A stretch of 64,000 bases of DNA from Candidatus Brachythrix odensensis (GTDB lineage Bacteria; Chloroflexota; Anaerolineae; J036; Brachytrichaceae). The position numbers and the translations under genes are program-made. The notes beneath the pieces are model-generated. The model was not told the origin of the DNA. It did not search any database and worked only from the letters and a program-made list of their open reading frames with translations. Positions 45,969 to 53,172 of the stretch are shown piece after piece. Location: positions 62,001 to 126,000 of the forward strand of contig JADKDT010000008.1 of NCBI GenBank assembly GCA_016714465.1. Reading direction: 5' to 3'. Every line of letters begins with the position of its first letter. Within the stretch, counting starts at the first letter, position 1.

Positions 45969-46943
45969 TTATGGCCGGAGCGCTTCCACCGACACCGAAA
46001 AGTCTGCGACGGTGGGCGCGGCCGACAGCAGCGACATCTCGAATGAAATCGTCGCTTTCGGCGCGATGGAGGTTTCACTCAACGGCAGGAATCGATACCC
46101 AATCACCTGGCGATTCGCGTCATAAGTGGTGACAATGATGCGCGATCGGGTGGCAGCCACCGTGTCGGTGTTCTGGGCTTCGCCGGTTACCTTGAAGACC
46201 GCGCCTTCCTGTTTGCCGTCCCTGCGCGTAATCCGCATCTGGGTGAAGCGATTTTTCGGATCGACCAATTCGCCGCGCAAGGCCTTGACCTCGAATTTTT
46301 CAAAGGTCGGCGGCGGGTCGGTGAATAGCACCCGGAACGGGGAGGCCTGCGCGGGTTGAACCACTTCGAGCGCCACATAGAACGCCGTTTGGAGCAGGGC
46401 CTGGTTGTTCTTATCCAGCAGCGTGATCTGAAGCTGGACGCTTGTCAAAGCGTTCGGCCCGGGATTGAAGACCTCGCCCAGGCATTCCAGGCTGCCCGCC
46501 GCGGTGCGATACACGTTCAGGCCCCGGATCTGATACGGCGCGGGCGTAGGCGACGGGAGGAGTTGCCCGGGCTGGGCAATGGGTCGGGGGCCGCTCGGGA
46601 TGACGAGGGTTTGACCGATCTGCAGGCGGGTCGCATCCAGGTTGTTGTTGGCGGCAATCAAATCCTGCACGCTGATGCCAAACTTGTTGGCAATTGGAAT
46701 CAGCGTGTCACCTTCCTGGACCGTGTAAATCACCGGCGTTGGGGTGGGTCTCGCCTCGCGCGGCGAAACCACCGTAGGCGGCGCCAGGGTGGGCGTGGGA
46801 CGCGGCGTCAAAGTCGCGCGCGGAGTTGGCAGCGCCAGCGTGGGCACCGGCGTAGGCGTCTGGTCGACAACCTGGCCGCAGGCCGACAACGCCACTACCG
46901 TGACGAGAGAAACCAGGATCATCCGCAGGGCGCTAGGATTCAC
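45969..46943 (-). CDS. LysM-domain lipoprotein
   Basis: 324 residues. Lipobox LSAC (about residues 18-21) follows the hydrophobic start ILVSLVTVVALSACG. A Thr/Pro linker (25-65) leads to a LysM domain (YTVQEGDTLIPIANKFGIS, LIAANNNLDATRLQIGQTL), then an extracellular beta domain (about 135-324, RGLNVYRTAAGSLECLGEVF) resembling FxLYD-like domains. It is likely anchored outside the membrane and bound to cell-wall glycan. The start is set to GTG 46943, since TATAAT ends 6 nt before it; ATG 46922 is an alternative. Divergent from the CpXC-like gene. Confidence 0.8.
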   Translation of the reverse strand: MNPSALRMILVSLVTVVALSACGQVVDQTPTPVPTLALPTPRATLTPRPTPTLAPPTVVSPREARPTPTPVIYTVQEGDTLIPIANKFGISVQDLIAANNNLDATRLQIGQTLVIPSGPRPIAQPGQLLPSPTPAPYQIRGLNVYRTAAGSLECLGEVFNPGPNALTSVQLQITLLDKNNQALLQTAFYVALEVVQPAQASPFRVLFTDPPPTFEKFEVKALRGELVDPKNRFTQMRITRRDGKQEGAVFKVTGEAQNTDTVAATRSRIIVTTYDANRQVIGYRFLPLSETSIAPKATISFEMSLLSAAPTVADFSVSVEALRP

Positions 46944-46949
46944 GCTGCG

Positions 46950-46955
46950 ATTATA
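46950..46955 (-). promoter_or_regulatory. -10 box TATAAT, leaderless LysM gene (GTG start)
   Basis: On the minus strand a consensus TATAAT ends 6 nt before GTG 46943. It faces a second TATAAT on the plus strand 13 bp away. Confidence 0.6.
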
Positions 46956-46968
46956 CGGGGGCAAGGCA

Positions 46969-46974
46969 TATAAT
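46969..46974 (+). promoter_or_regulatory. -10 box TATAAT of the CpXC-like gene
   Basis: Consensus TATAAT, 84 nt before ATG 47059. It implies a 5' leader of about 75 nt, unlike most genes here. Confidence 0.55.
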
Positions 46975-46989
46975 CGAACGCCGCAACAG

Positions 46990-47054
46990 TCGCGGGGCAA
47001 ACCCCCGCAGGCCAAACTCAGGCGCCGCAATGCCGCGGCACAAGGAAGTACCTT
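46990..47054 (+). promoter_or_regulatory. Structured 5' leader of the CpXC-like gene
   Basis: Hairpin GCGGGG-CAAAC-CCCCGC (46992-47008), a second possible stem GCCGC-AATGCC-GCGGC, and AAGGAAGTACCTT in which the only Shine-Dalgarno-like AAGG can pair with CCTT. This could control translation. It does not match a riboswitch I can name with confidence. Confidence 0.35.
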
Positions 47055-47058
47055 CAGC

Positions 47059-48462
47059 ATGCCTCAATTGATCACACCCAATTCGCGCGGAAACATGGGC
47101 GGCGGCCGCCCGCAGCCAATGAGCGCCCAGGTTCTCGATGTCGGCAAGCGACCCGAAATCAAGAACGCCCTCTTGTCAGGACGGATGACGAACCTCACCG
47201 CGCCCTTCATGTATCACGATCCGGCCAAGGAGCTCGCCTTCATTCTGATGCCGCTCGAATTGAACTTGCGCGAGACTGATCAACAGCGCATCATCGGCCA
47301 GATGACCCAGAGCGTGATGCGCGATCTGCCCGAAACGGCCCCGCGCGGTTATCTCCTGCAGCCCAAAATGTTCTTCACCTTCCAATCGCTTGTCGAGGCG
47401 ATTTTGGAGAAGGACGGCATCACCCCGGAAATGCTGCGCGCGCAACAGGCCCGGGCAGATTTGATCCGCGATCTGATGCGCGCCACCGAGCCAGAATCCC
47501 GGCGCAAGATCTTGCGCGATAGCGACGCCATCGCCGATGTCTCGTTCTTTGAACTGCTGGGTGCCAGCATCGAGGCCAACCTTGACTCCGGCCGCAAATC
47601 CGCCGCTCAAGGTCTGGCTGATCTGCAAAAACTGGCCATCGAAGAGACCACCTATGGGAAGCGGGTCGGAATCCGGATTGAGGCCATGCAGGTCTTCCAG
47701 AAGGCGCCAAGCCGCGAGACGCTGCTCGAGCAGCTCTCGATTGCCACCGACGTTGAGACCCGCGAGACACTGATCGCGATGGGCCGCCAGCTCATCGACT
47801 ACGCGTTCTTCCAGCAGCTCACCGCCCGACTCGACGCGGCCGCGGATCCGGTCGAAAAGCAGCGCCTGATCGACCTGCGCAAGGACGTGCAGGATATCCG
47901 CGATCGCCTGGACGCCAGCCAGCGCGCGTTCCTCGAGACCAAGGCCGCCCTGGTCAACGACATCCTCGGTTCCGAGGATCCACTGGAGTTCGCTCGCGCG
48001 CATGAGCGCGAGATCGACGACGCGTTTTTCAGCCTGCTGCAGGCCAACATGCAACAAGCCCAGCAGCAGGGCGACGAAGAACTCTTCAAAGCCCTGGGCA
48101 CGGTCTATCAGATCGGCACTCAGATCATGACCGAGCGCCAGCCGCCTGAAGTCCAGGTCATCAATGCGCTCCTGTCGGCAAAATACCCCGATGAGACCGA
48201 GAAGATGCTCATCCAGCTCCGTGACACCGGCGCTGATGATCGGCTGACAGCGGTGATGGGTCAGCTCGCCGAGCAGCTCGCCCAGGAAGACCGCAGCGAC
48301 ACCGCGGCCAAGTTGACCTCGATCATGTTGCAGGCTGGCCGGATCTTGCCGAAATACGATCCGGACAAGGATCCGGGAAACGAAACTCCGCCCCCGGGAT
48401 CCGGCCCCACCCCGCCCCCGGAAGCGCCCAAGAAGCCGATGTTCGAAATCGCCCGGCGATAG
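47059..48462 (+). CDS. CpXC-like protein without the zinc cysteines
   Basis: 467 residues. Residues 10-115 (SAQVLDVGKRPEIKNALLSG, FMYHDPAKELAFILMPLELN, GYLLQPKMFFTFQSLVEAIL) follow the CpXC-domain pattern common in Chloroflexota. In typical members CPxCG pairs sit before the first and between the first two of these blocks; here both are missing and the protein has no Cys in this region. The rest is a long helical region (130-430), acidic at the end, with a Pro-rich tail. Function unknown. It has a long 5' leader and converges on the FKBP gene over a 26-bp hairpin. Confidence 0.6.
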   Translation: MPQLITPNSRGNMGGGRPQPMSAQVLDVGKRPEIKNALLSGRMTNLTAPFMYHDPAKELAFILMPLELNLRETDQQRIIGQMTQSVMRDLPETAPRGYLLQPKMFFTFQSLVEAILEKDGITPEMLRAQQARADLIRDLMRATEPESRRKILRDSDAIADVSFFELLGASIEANLDSGRKSAAQGLADLQKLAIEETTYGKRVGIRIEAMQVFQKAPSRETLLEQLSIATDVETRETLIAMGRQLIDYAFFQQLTARLDAAADPVEKQRLIDLRKDVQDIRDRLDASQRAFLETKAALVNDILGSEDPLEFARAHEREIDDAFFSLLQANMQQAQQQGDEELFKALGTVYQIGTQIMTERQPPEVQVINALLSAKYPDETEKMLIQLRDTGADDRLTAVMGQLAEQLAQEDRSDTAAKLTSIMLQAGRILPKYDPDKDPGNETPPPGSGPTPPPEAPKKPMFEIARR

Positions 48463-48478
48463 CGGTATACCTCGCAAT

Positions 48479-48533
48479 CCGTCTTGAAATCGATACCCCC
48501 CGGCGAAGCCGGGGGGTATCGATTTCAAGACGG
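48479..48533. terminator. Perfect 26-bp hairpin, GAA loop
   Basis: Arms 48479-48504 and 48508-48533 pair perfectly; tip ACCCCCCGGC-GAA-GCCGGGGGGT. It lies between convergent genes (stops 48462 and 48545). Confidence 0.75.
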
Positions 48534-48544
48534 GCCGCGTGAGG

Positions 48545-49117
48545 CTATTTGATGGCGATCAGCTCGACGTCGAAGGTCAGCCGCGAGTTCGGCGGAATGC
48601 GCCCGCTGCCGGCGCCCGCAGCGCCGTAGCCCAGTGCCGGCGGAATGATCAGCCTGCGTTGGCCGCCAATATTCATCGTGGCCACGCCCTCGTCCCAGCC
48701 CTTGATCACCGCGCCCGTGCCGATGACGAACTCAAACGGCTGATTGCGCTGGCGCGAGCTGTCGAAGACCGTCCCGTTGTCAAGATAGCCGGTGTAGTGC
48801 ACGATGACGGTCTGGCCCTTCTGGGGTTTCGGACCGGTGCCCGTGACGTTATCGATGTACTGCAGGCCGCTCGGGGTTGTCACAGCGCCAGCGGGCGCTG
48901 CCGGAGCCCCGGTGGCGCCAGGCTTGGGCGCGGCGCTGGCCGTCGAAACGGGCCGGGCCGTTGGGGCCACAGCGGCGGGTGGCGCGGCGGCCGCGGGAGC
49001 GGGCGCGGCCGCCGGCGTGGAAGCTCGCGCGCCCACAAACGAGATCGCAAAGAGTATGGCAGCCGCGGCGAAGAGCACCGCGACCGTAATCCAGGCGTTT
49101 TGGACAGATCGATTCAT
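48545..49117 (-). CDS. FKBP-type peptidyl-prolyl isomerase, membrane-anchored
   Basis: 190 residues. One N-terminal helix (AWITVAVLFAAAAILFAISF) serves as signal anchor, then an Ala/Pro-rich linker (35-80), then a full FKBP domain: VIVHYTGYLDNGTVFDSS, FEFVIGTGAVIKGWDEG, LIIPPALGYG, LTFDVELIAI. It should catalyse proline isomerisation outside the membrane. The frame extends to a TTG at 49129; ATG 49117 with AAGAAAG upstream is preferred. It follows gcvPB after 8 nt and is probably co-transcribed. Confidence 0.9.
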   Translation of the reverse strand: MNRSVQNAWITVAVLFAAAAILFAISFVGARASTPAAAPAPAAAAPPAAVAPTARPVSTASAAPKPGATGAPAAPAGAVTTPSGLQYIDNVTGTGPKPQKGQTVIVHYTGYLDNGTVFDSSRQRNQPFEFVIGTGAVIKGWDEGVATMNIGGQRRLIIPPALGYGAAGAGSGRIPPNSRLTFDVELIAIK

Positions 49118-49125
49118 TTCTTTCT

Positions 49126-50584
49126 TCAATCAGGCTTGCAGCACAGAACCAGGTCACGAGCGGCCTTGACTTCGTCCATTCGCCGCATCGGCGCGTTGTG
49201 CGGCGCGGTCTTGAGCAGTTCAGGCGTCTCAACTGCCTCGCGGGCGATTTCGAGCATCGCGGCGATGTAGGCGTCGATCGTCTGGATCGACTCGGTCTCG
49301 GTCGGCTCGATCATCAGCGCTTCGGGCACGATGAGCGGGAAGTAATTGGTCGGGGGATGGAAGTCCTTGTCCATCAAGCGCTTGGCAATATCCAACGCTC
49401 GAATGTCAGGGGCGCCCTCTATCTTGCCCTGGGCAACCACCTCGTGCATGCAGTGCCGCTCATGGCCATACGGAACCGGATAAACGGCCTTGATCTTCTC
49501 CTGGATGTAGTTGGCGTTCAGGACCGCATTGAGGGTGTTGGCCCGCAGGCCTTCCTCGCCATGCACCCGCATATACGTATAGGCCCGGGTGTGCATGCCG
49601 AAGTTGCCGTCAGAACGCCCGCATCCGGCCAATGCTCCGGGCGGGGGTGAAGAACTCATACAGCGGCGCATTTTCGTCGCCTTCTGTATCCGCCGCAATG
49701 ACGATCGGGCCGGGCAGGAAGTCGAGCATGCGCTTTGAGACCACAACAGGACCTGAGCCAGGCCCGCCGCCCCCGTGAGGGGTGCTGAAAGTCTTATGCA
49801 GGTTGTAGTGCAAAACATCGAAGCCAATTTCGCCGGGCTTGCACACGCCCACCATCGCGTTCATGTTGGCGCCATCGCCATACACCAGGCCGCCAGCGGC
49901 GTGGACGAGCTGAACAACCTGCTCGACGTGTTCTTCGAACATCCCCAGGGTGTTCGGGTTGGTGATCATCAGGCCGCAAATCGTATCGTCGAGGTTGGCC
50001 TTAAGGGCTTCGAGGTCGATGTTGCCGCGCGAATCACTGTGGAGCTCCACCACCTTCAAACCCGCCATCGTGCAAGTTGCCGGATTCGTGCCATGGGCCG
50101 AGTCCGGGATCAGCATGCGGGTGCGTTTGTGGTCGCCGCGGGCGCGGTGGTAAGCCCGCATCATTAATACCCCGGTGAACTCGCCTTGCGCGCCAGCAGC
50201 GGGTTGCAGGCTGCATCCGGCCATCCCCGCGATCTCCGCCAGGAATTGCTGAAGCTGATACAGCACGTACATTGCGCCCTGCGAAACATCCGGATCCTGC
50301 AGCGGATGAGCCAGGGCAAAGCCCGCCATCCGGGCGGTGTCCTCGTTGATCCGCGGGTTGTACTTCATCGTGCAACTTCCGAGCGGATACATATTCGTGT
50401 CGATGCCCATGTTCAGCCGCGACAGCCGGGTGAAATGCCGGGTGACGTCAATCTGGCTCACTTCGGGCAACGGCAGCGCGGCGCGCAACAGGCCTTCGGG
50501 CAGCGGCGTATGCGGCACATCGGACTCGGGCAACACGGCGCCCACACGACCGGGCGAGGAGAGATCGTAAATGAGAGGTTCCAT
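49126..50584 (-). CDS. gcvPB: Glycine dehydrogenase (decarboxylating) subunit 2, frameshifted
   Basis: About 485 residues. The first 325 (50584 to about 49613) show MYPLGSCTMKYNPRINE, PAAGAQGEFTGVLMMRAYH, PDSAHGTNPATCTMAGLKV, and the PLP lysine in LHKTFSTPHGGGGPG. The rest (about 49610 to 49126) is in another frame: GNFGMHTRAYTYMRVHGEEG, KDFHPPTNYFPLIVPEALMIEP. Removing one base near 49612 gives a continuous product. It is the PLP-binding half of the two-subunit P-protein of the glycine cleavage system. The partner gcvPA is not adjacent; an unrelated gene lies upstream. Confidence 0.9.
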
Positions 50585-50626
50585 GGTGTTTGCGGTGGGT
50601 AACTATAACGCAGGGGATACGGACCG

Positions 50627-53131
50627 CTACCGCAGCGTCAACCCAGCAATATCGAGATCCGACAGGGTAACTGCATCCCCCCCGACATCGATCCGCAGGA
50701 TGATCTCACCGGCGGTTGAGACGTACGCGCCAGATACGGGGACGAGCGTCGCGGCGCCGCGCGAGGCCAGTCCGCGCCGCACAGGCGTGAATTGATTGAC
50801 CGTCCAATCAAACATCGAGACCGTGCTCTGGGTCAGCACCGCGGCCGGCGAACCCGTGGTGAATTCCAGACGCAATGTGCCGGACATCGATGCGGATGGC
50901 GGGCGCAGGTCGAACCACGGCCGCATCGCAAGAAGATGCGCGCCCGGGCTGAGCTGCAGCCCCTCAGCCGTCCACGCCACTGTGCTCGACGAGGCGCTCA
51001 CTGACCACTCGAAGAATTCGGACGGCAGGATTTGCCCGGCGTCCGGCCGAAACGTCGGCATGCCAAGCCGCCAGATCCGCAATCCCCGATCGACGTAACT
51101 CGCGCCCTCAACCTCGGTCAGAGCCCGCTCGCGCCGTTCCCAGCACATCAGCAACACGCCTTCGCCACCCCGCGAGACCGGCGAGAAAAAGGTGTTGATC
51201 AGGGCGCGATCGGCCTCCTCGCGCAACTCTGTCTTGTCGAACTTGCGCCAGGTCAAGGCCATATCGGCCATGTTGCTGCCCGGATTGTCGAAGGGCCCCG
51301 ACCTCAGGCCCGTCCGCACACCGGGCAAGGTCGAGCCCAGGCCATACCCGTAGGTCGCCCCCAGGCCATACTGGCGCAGATGGGGCTCCCCCCCGCGCAG
51401 CAACAACGGGACCTGGGCCGTTTTGGCGGGCGGCAGCGCGCCAAAGGGCGCGAAGCTTCGCCCGCTCGAAACGACGCAATCCTGAAAGTCACCGTCCGAG
51501 TCGTTACGTATGGCGATCGCGAGTCGCGGCGGCGTCTCGTCCAGCAGGTATTCGGCATTTGACGCAATTGGCGGCGCCGGCGCCTCGCCCCGGGCAACAA
51601 ACGCCTTAACCGAGGCGCTCGGCACCTTCAGTCCGATGACGCGCGCTGTTGCCCCGATGCTGGTGACAACTTCGGGCGCCACGATCGCGGGCCGGCTGGA
51701 CACGCTGGGCGCGCTGGCGGCTGGCTCAGGCAACTCGCGCCCGAAGTCCACGTCGATAACCGCCTGGCGGGGCGAGAAAACACCGACCAGCGCCTGGGTC
51801 CGCGCTGCCGGCACACGCGCATCCGAAAAGATCACACTCGTCCGGTGCAGGATCGGGTTGTCCCCCCGCAGCCGAAAACCCAGGCCAATGCCCAACGCAG
51901 TGAAGCCGATCACGATCGCCGGCACACTCAGCCAGGCCCAGCGCATCTTTCCGAATCGCCTGAGTGCCAGGAAGTTCACCGGCCCAACCACCATCGCATA
52001 AGCGAGCAGAAACAACGCAACCGCACCAAACGGCGGCAGGGCCGTCGCCGGCAAGGCCGCCGCCCCCGCGTTGGCGGACAACTCGTTTCGGACCTGGCCA
52101 AAATCCGCCACCGCCTCGACCCGTCCGCCAAACAGCGCATCAAAAAAGCCGGCCCGGCTGCGCCAATCACGCAAGGGCGCAAGGCTGGCATCGAAGGCGA
52201 GCTGGTCCAGCATGCCGCGTCCAAGATCGCGCCGCGCGACGAGAGGCGATTCAGGCGGGCCAATCAGCGCAACGCCATCTCGAATCATCCTCAACGAATC
52301 TATCGGGGCTGGCGCATCCGCAGCCAATTCCGCCACGCTGGTCAGCGAGCGGCTGGCCGTGAAATGAGCCAGTCCGGCCACCGAGCGTTGGACAATCGCG
52401 CCGCTTGCGCTCGCCGGCGCAAGATCGACGAAGCCGCTCGCGGAGAGACGCGCGTTTGGGCCGCCGCTCAGGACAAGGTGCCCGCCCGCGACCAGCCAGG
52501 CCTGCAGGACGGCCCGTTGATCAGCGCTCAACACGCTCGAGTCGGTGTTGCTGATCAGGACCACGTCCACGCTGTCGAGCGCGGCCGAATGGTCCGGCAA
52601 CTGCTCCATCCGCAGGGGAGCCACATAGGTCCTCCCGCCATAGGGCGTTCGGATATCAGCCAGAAAGTTATAGGCATCGGGCGGGTCGCTGATGACAACG
52701 ACCAATCGGTCCTCCGGAGCAATCGGCCGCGCGCCGATGCTGGCGGTGGCCAATTCGAGGCCATCCGCGACATACCGCAAAGACGGAAGGCGCATGTCAC
52801 CCGGCACGGACAAGAGCACTTGTTTTCGTGACCCGCGCGGCAGAGACACGGGCGCGGTCAAGCGCCGCGGGCCATCAGCGCCGGGCGCGTCGAGGATGAT
52901 CGCGCCATCGACCGGGTCTCCGGTGTTCGTCAGCGACACCCGGATGGGCATCCAGGTCTGCGGTCGAATGTATCCGCTGAATCCGCCTTCGGCGATCATT
53001 GAGACGACCGGCGCCCCAGGAGCGGCGGCCCGAACCGGCACGGCCAGTGGTGCGCCCGTCAGCGCAACAATCGAGGCCGCAAGGGTGAGGCCCGCCGCCG
53101 CGCGCGCAAAATGTGACGCCACTGCCTTCAT
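50627..53131 (-). CDS. Exported/membrane protein of unknown function with GATase-like domain
   Basis: 834 residues; I do not recognise a named family. A signal peptide (about 1-36, ALTGAPLAVPVRAAA) precedes a beta domain, then a Rossmann-like part with VVLISNTDSSVLSADQRAVLQAWLVAGGHL, in part LQAWLVAGGHLVLSGG, similar to the glutaminase-like domains of BatA-type or DUF4350 proteins. Two membrane helices follow at about 360-385 and 398-420 (LLAYAMVVGPVNFLALRRFG). The large C-terminal region (430-834) is predicted outside, beta-rich. It shares a bidirectional promoter with the PP2C gene, which may be a regulatory link. Confidence 0.55.
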   Translation of the reverse strand: MKAVASHFARAAAGLTLAASIVALTGAPLAVPVRAAAPGAPVVSMIAEGGFSGYIRPQTWMPIRVSLTNTGDPVDGAIILDAPGADGPRRLTAPVSLPRGSRKQVLLSVPGDMRLPSLRYVADGLELATASIGARPIAPEDRLVVVISDPPDAYNFLADIRTPYGGRTYVAPLRMEQLPDHSAALDSVDVVLISNTDSSVLSADQRAVLQAWLVAGGHLVLSGGPNARLSASGFVDLAPASASGAIVQRSVAGLAHFTASRSLTSVAELAADAPAPIDSLRMIRDGVALIGPPESPLVARRDLGRGMLDQLAFDASLAPLRDWRSRAGFFDALFGGRVEAVADFGQVRNELSANAGAAALPATALPPFGAVALFLLAYAMVVGPVNFLALRRFGKMRWAWLSVPAIVIGFTALGIGLGFRLRGDNPILHRTSVIFSDARVPAARTQALVGVFSPRQAVIDVDFGRELPEPAASAPSVSSRPAIVAPEVVTSIGATARVIGLKVPSASVKAFVARGEAPAPPIASNAEYLLDETPPRLAIAIRNDSDGDFQDCVVSSGRSFAPFGALPPAKTAQVPLLLRGGEPHLRQYGLGATYGYGLGSTLPGVRTGLRSGPFDNPGSNMADMALTWRKFDKTELREEADRALINTFFSPVSRGGEGVLLMCWERRERALTEVEGASYVDRGLRIWRLGMPTFRPDAGQILPSEFFEWSVSASSSTVAWTAEGLQLSPGAHLLAMRPWFDLRPPSASMSGTLRLEFTTGSPAAVLTQSTVSMFDWTVNQFTPVRRGLASRGAATLVPVSGAYVSTAGEIILRIDVGGDAVTLSDLDIAGLTLR

Positions 53132-53142
53132 GCTGTCGTCCC

Positions 53143-53149
53143 TATAATA
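53143..53149. promoter_or_regulatory. Overlapping bidirectional -10 boxes
   Basis: TATAAT on the plus strand (53143-53148) and TATTAT on the minus strand (53144-53149) share five bases. They serve divergent genes starting at 53173 (plus) and 53131 (minus), 24 and 12 nt away. Confidence 0.55.
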
Positions 53150-53172
53150 ACAGTCGCAATTCTTGTCCGACC

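Noticed and set aside
46980..47054. Resemblance of the CpXC-like leader to a c-di-GMP-I (GEMM) riboswitch (GGGGCAAACC..., CGCAATGCC...CAAGG)
   Set aside because: The GGGCAAACC part pairs with itself as a plain hairpin, no GNRA-capped stem follows, and the conserved CGCAAAGC is altered; too weak to call.
47176..48528. 450-residue open frame antisense to the CpXC-like gene
   Set aside because: High G+C shadow; the plus-strand product has the coherent domain pattern, promoter and terminator.
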